NCBI RefSeq assembly: GCF_021462225.1
Contig: NC_061806.1
Span: forward strand, 2,494,234-2,558,233
Direction of reading: 5' to 3'
Source of the DNA: Girardinichthys multiradiatus
Lineage: Eukaryota; Chordata; Actinopteri; Cyprinodontiformes; Goodeidae
DNA length: 64,000 nt
Shown here one piece after another: positions 31,857 to 46,819 of this stretch (position 1 is the stretch's first letter; each line of letters begins with the position of its first letter). Under the pieces are notes generated by a model. That model was not told where the DNA came from and searched no databases. It saw only the letters and a list, made by a program, of their open reading frames with translations. Both the position numbers and the translations under genes were made by a program.

Positions 31857-33150
31857 CAGGTCCTTCTCAAAATATTAGCATATTGTGATAAAGTTCATTA
31901 TTTTCCATAATGTAATGATGAAAATTTAACATTCATATATTTTAGATTCATTGCACACTAACTGAAATATGTCAGGTCTTTTATTGAGCAAACAGCTCAT
32001 GAAAACCCAAAATTCCTATCTCACAAAATTAGCATATCATTAAAAGGGTCTCTAAACGAGCTATGAACCTAATCATCTGAATCAACGAGTTAACTCTAAA
32101 CACCTGCAAAAGATTCCTGAGGCCTTTAAAACTCCCAGCCTGGTTCATCACTCAAAACCCCAATCATGGGTAAGACTGCCGACCTGACTGCTGTCCAGAA
32201 GGCCACTATTGACACCCTCAAGCAAGAGGGTAAGACACAGAAAGAACTTTCTGAACGAATAGGCTGTTGCCAGAGTGCTGTATCAAGGCACCTCAGTGGG
32301 AAGTCTGTGGGAAGGAAAAAGTGTGGCAGAAAACGCTGCACAACGAGAAGAGGTGACTGGACCCTGAGGAAGATTGTGGAGAAGGGCCGATTCCAGACCT
32401 TGGGGGACCTGTGGAAGCAGTGGACTGAGTCTGGAGTAGAAACATCCAGAGCCACCGTGCACAGGCGTGTGCAGGAAATGGGCTACAGGTGCCGCATTCC
32501 CCAGGTCAAGCCACTTTTGAACCAGAAACAGCGGCGGAAGCGCCTGACCTGGGCTACAGAGAAGCAGCACTGGACTGTTCCTCAGTGGTCCAAAGTACTT
32601 TTTTTGGATGAAAGCAAATTCTGCATGTCATTCGGAAATCAAGGTGCCAGAGTCTGGAGGAAGACTGGGAAGAAGGAAATGCCAAAATGCCAGAAGTCCA
32701 GTGTCAAGTACCCACAGTCAGTGATGGTCTGGGGTGCCGTGTCAGCTGCTGGTGTTGGTCCACTGTGTTTTATCAAGGGCAGGGTCAATGCAGCTAGCTA
32801 TCAGGAGATTTTGGAGCACTTCATGCTTCCATCTACTGAAAAGCTTTATGGAGATGAAGATTTCATTTTTCAGCATGACCTGGCACCTGCTCACAGTGCC
32901 AAAACCACTGGTAAATGGTTTACTGACCATGGTATCACTGTGCTCAATTGGCCTGCCAACTCTCCTGACCTGAACCCCATAGAGAATCTGTGGGATATTG
33001 TGAAGAGAACGTTGAGACACTCAAGACCCAACACTCTGGATGAGCTAAAGGCCGCTATCGAAGCATCCTGGGCCTCCATAAGACCTCAGCAGTGCCACAG
33101 GCTGATTGCCTCCATGCCACGCCGCATTGAAGCAGTCATTTCTGCAAAAG
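31857..33150 (+). mobile_element. Tc1-like transposon, second copy, right end missing
   Basis: Same family as 14496-16100. The left inverted repeat starts CAGGTCCTTCTCAAAATATT after TA, with an internal deletion near 31985. The transposase starts at 32166, then homology stops at about 33150, five codons before the normal end. The right inverted repeat is absent and an LTR-like repeat follows at once. With one end gone it cannot be mobilised as this unit. Confidence 0.9.
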
Positions 33151-33368
33151 GGGGGGTATGTGGGGTGTTGGCTCGTTGGCTTGTTCTGTCGGCCGGCCAA
33201 CTGCACAGTTACTGTAACCACGGTGAGGCAGCTCACTCTGTCCTTCCTTCAGACTGGAAAGCCGCTCCACTCGGTGTCGTAGAGACAGGGTCTCTGCAGG
33301 GAATTCTCTGGAAACAGTTTGCTTTCTGTAGATCTCAGAGAGAAAGTCAACCAATGCTTGTACCTTAA
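32166..33368 (+). pseudogene. Tc1-like transposase fused to repeat sequence (400 codons)
   Basis: Residues 1-329 are a Tc1 transposase close to the copy at 14768-15772, with about 15 visible differences (for example ELSERIGCCQ for EISERIGCSQ, and LDES for SDES). The catalytic Asp of LDES, QHDLAPAHSAK and PIENLW are all kept. At ISAKG the sequence crosses the junction at about 33150 and the frame continues about 70 codons (GVCGVLARWLVLSAG...) into the LTR-like repeat before stopping. The fused tail is not a known domain. The enzyme part could still fold, but the element lacks its right end, so I class it as a broken copy. Expression is unknown. Confidence 0.85.
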
Positions 33369-33714
33369 TCACACCGTTCATGAATGAATTTACCGGATAC
33401 ACAGACAGTAATTCATTCGTACTTAACTTTGTGCATATGATCGGTGATTGTATGACTCTCTTGGATCCAGCTGAAGAATTATATCAGCAAAGACACATTA
33501 ACGCGCTGTGTCCCTCCTATCCCGTTTGTCACTGGCGTGGAAGAGACAGGATGTAGCAAGAGCGGTGCTTTTATTTGGACAGGGACATCACAGGAAGTCC
33601 GCAGTTACCCCGTTTCCTGGCTGTGCCGGAAGTAGATTAATGCAATTTATTCTTAAAGTTCCACAAAAATTTGTACTGGCCTTTCACGTTGTAACCATGG
33701 CTGTGGTCCCAACA
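33151..33714 (+). repeat. LTR-like repeat, partial copy
   Basis: Matches 41907-42482 through shared blocks: 'gttctgtcggccggccaa', 'gtcgtagagacagggtctct', 'aattcattcgtact', 'cttggatcca' and 'ccatggctgtggtcccaaca'. It ends TCCCAACA. The left part is missing, replaced by the truncated Tc1. Confidence 0.75.
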
Positions 33715-33718
33715 TATA

Positions 33719-34500
33719 CAGTACAGACCAAAGGTTTGGACACACCTTCTCATTCAAAGAGTTGTCTTTATTTTCATGACTATGAATATTGTAGCTTCAC
33801 ACTGAAGGCATCAAAACCATGAATTAACACATGTGGAATTATATACTGAACAAAAAAGTGTGAAACAACTGAAAATATGTCTTATATTTTAGGTTCTTCA
33901 AAGTAGCCACCTTTTGCTTTGATTACTGCTCCGCACACTCTTGGCATTCTGTTGACGAGCTTCAAGAGGTAGTCACCTGAAATGGTTTTCACTTCACAGG
34001 TGTGCCCCGTCAGGTTTAATAAGTGGGATTTCAAGTCTTATAAATGGGGTTGGGACCATCAGTTGTGTTGTACAGGAGGTGGATACAGTACACAGCTGAT
34101 AGTCCTACTGAATAGACTGTTAGAATTTGTATTATGGCAAGAAAAAAGCAGTAAAGTAAAGAAAAATGAGTGGCCATCATTACTTTAAGAAATGAAGGTC
34201 AGTCAGTCCGAACAATTGGGAAAACTTTGAAAGTGTCCCCAAGTGCAGTCGCAAAAACCATCAAGCGCTACAAAGAAACTGGCTCACATGAGGACCGCCC
34301 CAGGAAAGGAAGACCAAGAGTCACCTCTGCTGCGGACGATAAGTTCATCTGAGTCACCAGCCTCAGAAATCGCAGGTTAACAGCAGCTCAGATTAGGGAA
34401 CAGGTCAATGCCACACAGAGTTCTAGCAGCAGACACATCTCTAGAACAACTGTTAAGAGGAGACTGTGTGAATCAGGCCTTCATGGTAAAATAGCTGCTA
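33719..34500 (+). mobile_element. Second Tc1-like family, left half only
   Basis: Begins CAGTACAGACCAAAGGTTTG after TA (33717-33718), with about 200 bp of end region. A transposase start follows at 34134. The DNA-binding domain reads ITLRNEGQSVRTIGKTLKVS and RPRKGRPRVTSAAD, then ends at about 34500 in (TA)n. Stops occur at 34152 (TAA), 34167 (TGA) and 34350 (TGA). The catalytic half and the right inverted repeat are absent. Confidence 0.8.
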
Positions 34501-34524
34501 TATATATATATATAGATACATATC

Positions 34525-34556
34525 AGAATCAGAATCAGAAAAGCTTTATTGCCAAC
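34525..34556 (-). mobile_element. LINE 3' tail fragment
   Basis: 'atcagaatcagaatcagaaa' followed by 'agctttattgcca' is the reverse complement of the tail seen at 4845 and 50465. Only the last 30 bp or so of the element remain. Confidence 0.6.
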
Positions 34557-34559
34557 TGT

Positions 34560-37680
<3,121 letters not shown>

Positions 37681-37689
37681 TTATTTCAG

Positions 37690-38450
37690 AAATGTCATTT
37701 ATTAGAAATCTAAATGTACACCTGTGTTAGCCAAGACTGGCTAGCAGCAGTCAGCCGCACAACCTTTCAGTTACTGAGCCAATGTTTTCCTGACTGAGCT
37801 ATCTGACAGGTTATAGGCCCAGGGCAAACAATAAATAATCCAGGACTGTTTAACATGTATTATTCAAGTTTTTATTTTTGTTGTGATAACGTTATAATAT
37901 TTTTTTATCCAGAATAAACTCCTATTCCTGCATCCTTTCTATTACAGAGTGCTGTGTGTAACGGGTCTCTTTGGAAATCATCATTCTTGCCACACAACTG
38001 ATATTTTATTATGGCAACAAGCTGAACTTGGTCTCTGTCTGATAATATCCAGGTAGTGTATGTGGCTGTCAGAGCACAGCCTAAACAACTCCACTGCTTA
38101 ACAACACGTTAGGTTAAAATACATGTTTCCATCTTTCAGTATATTCAGTGTAAATATATTTATCCCTTATTAAATTTATCATTATTCTCTCTATTTTTTC
38201 ACCTACATACAAAAAACATTGATATCATTACCTCAATATAACAAGGGAAAAAAGGATTAAAATGAAAGATATGTATATGTATACTTTTAATTATGAATTT
38301 TACAATACTAAATTAAAGTTTCAGTTTAAGCTTTCTATGAGTTTTGCATTTTTTACAGACTTTTTAGGGATTCTTATTCATTTTAATCTTAAGTCTAAAT
38401 ATAGAGAAGTGTTAGACCAGACAGCAGTGTGTAGAGTTAAAATTATTGCA
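37690..38450. repeat. Local direct duplication, copy 1
   Basis: Shares ordered blocks with 40020-40680: 'aggactgtttaacatg', 'ttgttgtgat', 'ttatggcaacaa', 'ctgaacttggtctctg', and 'gagaagtgttagaccaga', with intervening sequence diverged. Same orientation. Confidence 0.65.
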
Positions 38451-38779
38451 GAGTTAATGCAGAGAGAAGCGCTCTATTTAGAATTTAAGAAAACTCCTTC
38501 ACCTGCTTCCTTCATCCTGAGTGAGACTCAAACTAAAATGAGGGAAATGAAACAGATTGAGAGGAATCAGATGTGATAAGCAAGTGTGATGGGATGGGAG
38601 CACCCTTGTGACCAGGACATGCTTTCCTTCAAAATCTAGCAACAACATTAAAAAGCAAATTAAGGAAAAAGGGATGGAATGAGATAAAATAAAATAATAT
38701 GAGCAGATGCATTTAAATGCTTTGAAAAGAATATGGAGATACACAGTAAGCATTTTTAGATAAAAGAATATGTCTGATC

Positions 38780-39600
38780 ATTGTCTAAAATTGTACATAG
38801 ACAGGGATCTGATGACCTTTTCTGCAGTCCTTTTTACCCCCTATAGAGCCCTCCTGTCTGCAGCAGAGCAGCCAGCGAACCACACAGTAACACAGCTTGT
38901 CAGCGCTGGTTCTATGGTCATCCAGTAGAAAGACACAAGATGGTTCCTCCAAAGCACTCTCAGGAAGTGGAGTCTCTGCTGTGTCTTTTTTACCAGTGTT
39001 GATGTATTAACCGACCAGGTGAGGTCCTCAGATATGTACGTTCCTGGGAACTTGAATGAGATTACCCTCTCCACATGAGCTCCGTTGATTGACAGTGGAG
39101 CATGTTCCCCTGCTTTCTGAGATTAGTGGCCATCTCTTTGGTCTTCAGCTCCAGGTCGTTGATGGAACACCACTCCACCAGCTCCTGTACTTCCTCTCTG
39201 TAGGCCAATTCATCTCCCCCCGTGATCAGACGACACCACCGTGGTCATCCCAAAGCGGTTGTGGATGATTCTGCTGTTTGTACAGCAGTTCTTGTGTGTG
39301 TAGATGCAGAGGCCCTCTCCTCTGTTCTTACCGGAGTTAGCATTCCTATCGCAGTGGTGTAGGCTATGGCCTGCCAGCTGTACGACTGCGTCTGGAATGT
39401 GCCGATGTGGCCAGGATTTTGTGATAATAATCACACAGCTGTCCTGGTCCTTTTGGTAGCAGTAATTCTGCTGTTGGTCAGGAGGATATTTGGGATCAGT
39501 GGCTTGTGAGGTTGTCATGCTAGCCTTACTACCAGACCTGATCTGCATCTACACTTTTGTTTATGGTGCATATGCCAGTGGCATTCCTACCTCAGGCCAA
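38780..39600 (-). mobile_element. Rex1/CR1-type LINE fragment
   Basis: On the minus strand: endonuclease-like pieces (39548 downward: DSCVIIITKSWPHRHIPDA, AVQLAGHSLHHCDRNANSGK), a large internal deletion, then RT C-terminal pieces (LAYREEVQELVEWCS at about 39210-39165; ERVISFKFPGTYISEDLTWS, LVKKTQQRLHFLRVLWRN, LTSCVTVWFAGCSAADRRAL at 39074-38841). Frames are broken between the pieces. The protein would nick DNA and reverse-transcribe; this copy is inactive. Confidence 0.75.
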
Positions 39601-39815
39601 AAATGAGCCAGAGATTACTTGGTGTTCTAGTTGTGTCCTCTGGGATGTTGTGGGACCTCTGACCCTCAGTTGTAATCTCAGTGCGACACTTGGATCCTAA
39701 AGTCCTCAAGCCCGACTTGGGTGCATGACTAAAAAAGATGCACCAAAACAAGGAGCCATCAGCCACATGGTTAGACGTTTATTTGAAGTTTAAATGTAGA
39801 CCTGTGGATGGGGCG

Positions 39816-39985
39816 TTGGTGGCGCAGGGAGTTAGGCACGTGACCCATGTACAGAGACCTTAGGCCTCGACGCAGCCTGTTGCAGGTTTGAATCTAAACC
39901 TGTCGACGTTTACTGCATACCCTTCTCTATCTCTCTCCACTCTGTTTCCTGTCAAATATATAAAAAAAATTTAAAATAAAATAAA
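39816..39985 (+). mobile_element. tRNA-derived SINE
   Basis: 'tggtggcgcagggagttagg' is a tRNA-like A box and GGTTTGAATCT about 60 nt downstream a B box, together a Pol III internal promoter. A body with 'ctctatctctctccactctg' and an A-rich tail follow. The body matches the SINE at about 21425-21545. Confidence 0.8.
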
Positions 39986-40019
39986 GGCCGCTAGTGCCTA
40001 AAAGAAATACCAAAAACTC

Positions 40020-40680
40020 AAAAGTAAATGTAGCTAAGCAACCAGTCTCCAACGTGATAGCCTTTCATCACCAGTCGTCTACTTAACTGACTAAGCTATC
40101 AAACAGGTTACTTGACATTGTTCATATGATAGATGACTCTGGGACTTTTTAACATGCCTTATGATTTTATTATTGTTGTGATGAGGTTATTGTTTTTAAA
40201 CCAAATGAAACGCTTTTTATCATCCGTAGTGACATTCTGTCAGTGTCGCGTCGTCCTTGTGTGTAGTTCTGTTCGGAATTATGATTCCTGCTGCACAGCT
40301 GAGATTTTTCTTATGGCAACAAACTGAACTTGGTCTCTGATATTGAGAAAGCATCTTGTGTTCCTGTGCAGCTCAACTGTTTAATGACACTTTGTATTAA
40401 AAATATATGTAAATACCTCATCGTTCTCTTTATTTTTCACCCACAATACAAAATACATCCACAATATAGAAGTATTTTCTACAACTTTATATTCTCACTG
40501 CAACATCACAAATACAAAAAGGATGCAATTAGGAAATAATGTTAGATCGTCGTTCCAGTTTCAGTTTTTGCATTCTGACATTTTTGCATTGTTCACTTAG
40601 ATTTTTGGGAACTTTATTACTTTTTGATTTTAAGTCTAAGCTAAGAGAAGTGTTAGACCAGATAGTTTTGCTTAGTATCT
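40020..40680. repeat. Local direct duplication, copy 2
   Basis: Partner of 37690-38450. The two are about 2.3 kb apart, with the Rex1-like LINE and the SINE between them. Confidence 0.65.
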
Positions 40681-40854
40681 AAATATATAGGCTGAACTCA
40701 TAGCTATGAACAGGCATATTATTGACTCATATCTAAATAAGTTTGGAGAAAGGCATCATCCTGATTTCTCAGGCTTGTTGTGACTATGAATATGAATATA
40801 TTATTTAATATTAATACTTTAATAGTTTATTAAATAATATTTTGGTCTGTTAAG

Positions 40855-42482
40855 TGTTGTCCTGTGAATACCAGCCCAATAAGGCGGTGGTATTAGGACA
40901 AAATCAAAAAGGGTGAGCCAAGCTCTGACATTATTGAACAGCATAAACTCTGCACACACATGGAATGAATTCACACAATTTCTTAAAATACAAGAATTTA
41001 TTAACAAAAATAAGTCAACTCAAAGTCAAACATATTTCAATCAACAAACTCTTTACTAAAATAATCCAACTAAACTACCAAGCAGAATTAAAGAATAAAG
41101 AAGACTAATGGGCTATGTACAATATAAACAAGTTGATTAAAGATGATTGAAAACCATGACCGAAAGAATGATGCAACATTACCATGCAATGTTTATGTTT
41201 GAGAACCAAGGATTATCTTGAAGAATCTAAAAATGAAGTTAAGTTAGTCTTGGAACTAACTTAGACAATAATCAGCAAACCTTTAGACAACCATTCACAA
41301 TGCAAGATCAGATAAAATATTATTTTAAAAAAATATTTTAAAGAATGATTTGCTGAATAAAACCAACCTTCTGGATGACTAATTCTCAACGGTGTCTCAT
41401 TAGCTGCCTTTATTTATTAAAATAATATTTAAAGAAATATTATTAAGGAAATAGTAAAATATTTAAGGAAATATTTTGAAAAAGAACCAAGTATGCAAGT
41501 ACGTGTTCTTAGCTGTTAGCAGCTAAAGCTAACAAAAGAAGCTGATAGCTTAACACCAGAATCAAGCACATACCTTTAAAATACAGTTGATAAAAGGGTT
41601 AAAATGCATAAGCGCGGACGGTGCGTTATGATCAATCTTCTGTGTTTTAACTTTAAAACACACAAACACAGAACACAAAACTGAGCACGTGCTGAGCAGA
41701 TAGCCTGCTAGCACTAAGATAGAGTTTCACAAACAAAACCAAACTTCATAAAATAAAAAATGTTTAGATCATGTCATCCTAAATTACGTCTATCTGCCTA
41801 AACCCCTAACCTCATATGAACTGTGCAGAGGAGAAGTTTCCCGGGCGACGACGAAGTTTGAAAAAAGCTCTGTGAACAAAGGGTTAGCTTCAGCTAACTT
41901 CCGTAGTGGTGGGGAAGGCAGCTCGTTCTGTCGGCCGGCCAAACTGCTGTTATTGCCGTAACCACGGTGATGCAGTCCCCTTTGTCTTTCCTTGAGACCG
42001 GGAAACTGCTCCACTGGGCGTCGTAGAGACAGGGTCTCTGCTGGGAACTATCTATAACACAGCTTGATTCTGTGGACCTCAGAGAGAAAAGTCAAGCAAC
42101 GTTTGTACCTTAATTACCCCGTTCTTGAATGAATACCGAATACACAAACAGCAATTCATTCGTACTAAACTTAATGCATATGATCGCGTGATCTTATGAC
42201 ACTCTTGGATCCAGGTTGAAGAGTTATGTCTGTTTACCAGCAAAGAGACATTAGCGCGCTGTGTCTCTCCTGCCAGCTCTGCAGCGGGGTCCGGGTGGAA
42301 GAGAGCGATTCATTGGAAAGGGGGTGCTTTTATACAGACAGTGGCATCATGGGGAAGTCCGCTGTTACCCCCACCCCCTTCCTAAGTTGTGCTGGAAGTC
42401 GGTTAATACAATTTATTTTGAAAGTTCCAGAAAAGTTTGTACCTCATCTTGATGTTGTAATCCATGGCTGTGGGTCCCAACA
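40855..42482 (+). repeat. LTR-like repeat, possibly a solo LTR
   Basis: Begins TGTTGTCCTG and ends GGGTCCCAACA, so TGTTG/CAACA ends of the TG...CA type as in LTRs. The 3' third is shared with 33151-33714. No flanking 4-6-bp duplication is obvious and no gag or pol is attached, so the class is uncertain; a non-LTR repeat with fortuitous ends is possible. Confidence 0.5.
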
Positions 42483-42489
42483 GGCTGGA

Positions 42490-43060
42490 TGTTTAAACTT
42501 CAGACTCCCGAATCCCTACCTGAGGGAAAAGGGTATGCTGGGGAGGAGTGTGATAACAGGGGCTGGTTTTACACTGTGTTCCTCATGGAGAGATGTCCTG
42601 TAGAGATGTGAGAGCTGTTTTTTGTATCAGATCATGTTTATGCTCCGTGCCACACCAACAAATAGGATTACGAACATGTATTTCTACCCAGTGAGCAAAT
42701 GACCTGATTTAACCCTCAAAGCCATCCATAGACCTCAGTTAGATATGAGTCCATAATACATCTGTTCATAGAGATGAAGTTTGTTGGCATGATAAAATGC
42801 TAATTGTATTGCAAGAATCATGAGCAGAACTGTGACACACAGCATCACTGTGACAGAGAGGATGCTATGCTGACAGGAAGAGGAGGAACGAAGTTTAATC
42901 TGTATCAAAAAAATTGTATGTAAATCTTAAAAATATAAATGCTTACTAGCTTCTCCCCACCTAGAAGAACTATCAGTTAATTTTTGTTTGATGTAGTGGT
43001 TAATAAAATAAGTACTGAACTACTTATTTTCTTAGTATTTATTTGTTTTTTTTATATATG
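42490..43060. other. Intronic DNA, nothing recognised
   Basis: No gene or repeat identified before the hAT target duplication. Confidence 0.4.
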
Positions 43061-43068
43061 TGAAGGTT
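43061..43068. repeat. hAT target-site duplication, left
   Basis: TGAAGGTT, repeated exactly at 47129-47136. Confidence 0.9.
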
Positions 43069-43379
43069 CAGTGGTGCAAAAAGTGGGTATGCACTGTATG
43101 CAACGCATAGGGGCGCTGCAATAGAGGGGGCGTCAAAACCCCCATAGAAAAAATGTTTTTCTAGTTGGCATTTTCTATATTTAACAGCATGAAATGATCA
43201 ATAACAGAGTAACGGCACTGATTAGGCGCCCCTCTGCTCCTTCACCTCCCCTCCTATCGCTCTCCCTTCCCACACAGGTGGCTTGGGCACACGCCCCTAG
43301 GAGAACGCTCTCAGGCGAGTTTTTTTTGTTTTTGTTTTTTTAAATTTAGACTACCAGTCGTAGTGCACTTGACAACAAC

Positions 43380-43484
43380 ATGGAGCGGCAGAAAACAACG
43401 TTATCCGGGGCGCAAAACAGAAAAAGGAAAAGGGAGAAGGATAAAGATGTTGGCGGGATGAAAAAAAGCCTTTCAAGTGGTTGA
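43380..43484 (+). pseudogene. hAT transposase N-terminal exon remnant
   Basis: ATG then ERQKTTLSGAQNRKRKREKD, a basic start that resembles ZMYM1-like hAT-derived proteins (SGAxxRKxKxEK). TGA follows after 34 codons, where a KxFG-like motif would be expected. Probably the first coding exon, separated by introns from the rest. Confidence 0.55.
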
Positions 43485-44599
43485 AAGATAGTAGGTAAGT
43501 ACCGTCAGTGTATCGACAACAGGACAAGAGGGTTGTAAATATTCAGGTTAGCTAAAGCTAGCCTAATACGGAATTGTCCCATATTTGACTGTTAAATGTT
43601 ACCTCCCCTATTGAACCGATAAGGGACTTGATTTGTTCGGTATTTCTATGAATATCTGATACATAAGCCTGTCACACACACATATCCACACACTAAGTGT
43701 AAGAATGACCAAAATAAAACTCAAGAAATATTAACACAGGAAAGCTAAATTGTCATGGCGCCAGTGCCCAGCTATAGTCCAACGCTTAGCCCCCTAGGCT
43801 GCAATTTATTCACTCATATGTATATTTATTATTATTGATTCTTTAATTAAAGATCAGTTGTACAAGTTTATGTGTGTATCAGACAAATTAGTCCAGTGTC
43901 ACTATAGCCCTTACACTCAAAAAGGTCGGTGACCCATGTTACCAACCTTTTTGGCAGGGTGACACTTGAGTTTAAATGTCTTATTTAATATCACTACAGT
44001 GGTGGTGTGATGTATCTGATAAGTCAGATCAGATGCAATGTCCAGTCAGTAACTGTTATCCAATAAGGAGATCATTTAAATTTAAAGATTCATTTTATTG
44101 TATTTTGACTGCTGTATTTTTTAAACCTACTTAACACAAAATTAATGTCATTCAGCTGTGAGGATGGAGAGAAAGAAGATGACAGAGGAAGAATCAGGAC
44201 AGACAGGGGAAGGTGACAGGTTGGTCTAATATTAGGTGGAAGTGAAGGAACAGCTACTTAATCCCAAGCAAAAATGTTTAAAAATTATTTTTTTTAAAAA
44301 CTGTATTAAGATCTGTAATTTCTACAACTAATATAGAATGCTTTTTTGACCATATGACTTAGTGGAGAATGCAACAGACAAGGGGTGAAAGAGGCAGACA
44401 TGAGGTCAGTGATGGAAGAGACAAGTGATAGCCATCGAGAATTGATGCTTCTCCTGAATTCAAAGAGAAACGACTTGGGAAGCAAAATAAGTTCCCAGAT
44501 GACAATTCATGCTCTGGTCATCATGAAAAGGAACCCACAAGGCACTTCAGGTGCATGGTTTTCAATGTTATTGTTGACACATTCCTGCAAGAGCTGTCT

Positions 44600-46350
44600 G
44601 AGGATTTCCTTCTTTCACCTCCGGAACATTTCCAAAATTAGAAATATCCTATCCAGGAGTGACGCTGAAAAACTAGTCCATGCATTTGTTACTTCAAGGC
44701 TGGACTATTGTAATTCTTTACTATCAGGATGTCCACAAAATGCAGTTAAAAGCCTTCAGCTGATTCAAAATGCTGCAGCAAGAGTTCTGATGAAGATTAA
44801 AAAGAGAGATCATATTTCTCCTATTTTAGCTTCCCTTCATTGGCTCCCTGTTAAATCCAGAATAGAACTTAAAATTCTCCTCCTCACATATAAAGCCCTT
44901 AATGATCTAGCTCCATCATACATCAGACATCTGATTGGTCCATATGTTCCTAACAGAGCACTTCGTTCTCAGACTGCAGGTTTACTGGTGGTTCCTAGAG
45001 TCTCTAGAAATAGAATGGGAGGCAGATCCTTTAGTTATCAGGCTCCTCTCCTGTGGAACCAGCTCCCAGTTTTAGTCTGTGAGGCAGACACCCTGCCTAC
45101 TTTTAAGGCTAGGCTTAAAACCTTCCTTTTTGATAAAGCTTATAGTTAGAGTGGCTTAGTTTATCAGGGAGGGAGGAAGGCTCCCTCCCTGTTGGTTGGA
45201 GTAAGGAGGAGTCAGGTTTAGCCTAAACCGGTTTAGTTATGGTTGAGGAGCAAACACACCCTCCATTTCTGCTACCTGTATGACCCCTTCTCTTTTCCAA
45301 TGGTTATAATCAGTCTGACAGAGAGAGATATCCCAATCATTGTGGTTTTTAGTATAACAATGACCGTCAGTGGGACCCTTTGTGGGGTTCCTTGAGACGA
45401 CATTGTTGTAAATAAGCGCCGTTTAACTAAATAATCTGAACTGAAACTATCTCTGTAGTTATGCTGCTATAGGCTTAGACTGCTGGAGTACATAATGACC
45501 ACTTTCACCCTCTTCGCTACATTCTCACACTACTCTCCAATTTTGCATTATTTGCTGTTATTTCAGCTTTTAACTTTGTTCTCTCTTTTCTCTTCCTAGA
45601 AGCTACACATGGCCTGGCTCTGTGTCTACCTGTGACACCTTTCTGGAGTCCGAGCTTCTGCTGGCAACAACTTAATGCTCACCCTCTACCGATGATCCAC
45701 ATGGCCCTGTCTTTTAGTGTTTAACCCTTTCTCTCTCCTAGACATGGCAATTGACTGAGCTTCTACTGTGACTAACTCTATGTGCTCTCTTTCAGACTCT
45801 AACCTTGAAAACTGGCTTAGAGTTTATCTGTTCTGTCTTTCTAGGTGAAACGACTAAAGGAGCTACATCCATTAACATTTACTTTTCCTTCCCATAAAAA
45901 GTACTCCTGGATCAGTGCTTCTTTGTTCTCTTTGTATATCTGCTCTGTTCTCTCAAACCCCCAGTCGGTTGTGGCAGATGGCCGCTCACACTGAGCCTGG
46001 TTCTGCTGGAGGTTTCTTGCTGTTAAAAGGGAGTTTTTCCTCTCCACTGTTGCTACATGCATGCTCAGTATGAGGGATTGCTGCTAAGTCAACGCCAGTG
46101 ACTGTCCACTGTCTCTACATGCTCATCCAGGAGGAGTGAATGCTGCAAGTCACTGACTGGATGCAATCTGCTGGGTTTCCTTAGACAGAAAAACTTTTTA
46201 TCCAATTTGAATAAATAACTGAATCTGACTGAACTGTTCAATGGTTAGGATTAATAGGAATGTATGAACCTGACTCTGTGAAGTGCCTTGAGACAACATG
46301 TGTTGTGAATTGGCACTATATAAATAAAACTGAATTGAATTTAATAGAAT
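44600..46350 (+). mobile_element. 5'-truncated L2-type LINE nested in hAT
   Basis: Starts inside the RT C-terminal region and carries the full 3' UTR, ending in 'actatataaataaaactgaa' and a TTGAATT-type tail at about 46340. The hAT sequence resumes after the tail. Because it interrupts the hAT element it must be the younger insertion. Confidence 0.85.
44620..45149 (+). pseudogene. L2-type LINE reverse transcriptase, C-terminal fragment
   Basis: Open from hAT sequence through the LINE junction. Conserved blocks, in order: FFHLRNISKIRNILS, AEKLVHAFVTSRLDYCNSLL, LQLIQNAAARVLMKIKKRDH, SPILASLHWLPVKSRIELKI, LSY-type APSYIRHLIGPYVP, RSFSYQAPLLWNQLP, and FKARLKTFLFDKAYS with TAG at 45147-45149. Only the thumb/C-terminal region is present; the polymerase YxDD box and the endonuclease are missing, so it is inactive. 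This end of the protein is remarkably undamaged, suggesting recent insertion. The first about 75 codons of the open frame (from 44385) belong to the hAT element and do not resemble a LINE. Confidence 0.85.
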
Positions 46351-46564
46351 TGAGAGGTTTTCAACTTTTCAACTTGTGTCTGAGAAATTTAAATTCATCA
46401 CTAAAATGGAGCACATGACTAAAGCTGAGCTGGAGGAATCAGTGACAACATATGCCCTGACCACCTGTGATGTGTCAAGAGATATCATTCAAGAAATATA
46501 ACCAGCAAGCCGTCTACTGAAGGGTTACAAGGCTCTAGAAAAGTTAAATTTCCTCATTCAAGAG

Positions 46565-46819
46565 ATCCTTGATTTGGTATTTCCAAATTTGACAGTAGCC
46601 TTTAGAGTATTTTTAACTATGCCTCTGACAGTTGCATTGGCAGAGAGATCTTTTAGCAAGCTCAAGCTCATCAAAACATACCTTCGTTCAAATATGAGCA
46701 ATGATCGCTTGTCCCAGTTAGCAGTGATCTCTATTGAAAACAGTGTGGCACGTTCTATTTCATTTGATGCTATACTTGACAAATGGGCAAGTGCAAAGTC
46801 ACCGAATGTAAAAGTTTAA
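46565..46819 (+). pseudogene. hAT C-terminal dimerisation domain fragment
   Basis: Reads LDLVFPNLTVAFRVFLTMPL, then LAERSFSKLKLIKTYLRSNM and DRLSQLAVISIENSVARSIS with a natural TAA at 46819. The ERSFSKLKLIK and RLSxLAxxSIE blocks define the hAT family C-terminal dimerisation region, needed for active transposase oligomers. The sequence before it (46400-46560) continues the same protein with stops. The fragment could only be part of a longer protein, now broken. Confidence 0.85.

Noticed and set aside
43918..43975. Imperfect hairpin AAAAAGGTCGGT / ACCAACCTTTTT
   Set aside because: Short stem with a mismatch inside the hAT element; no further support for a function.
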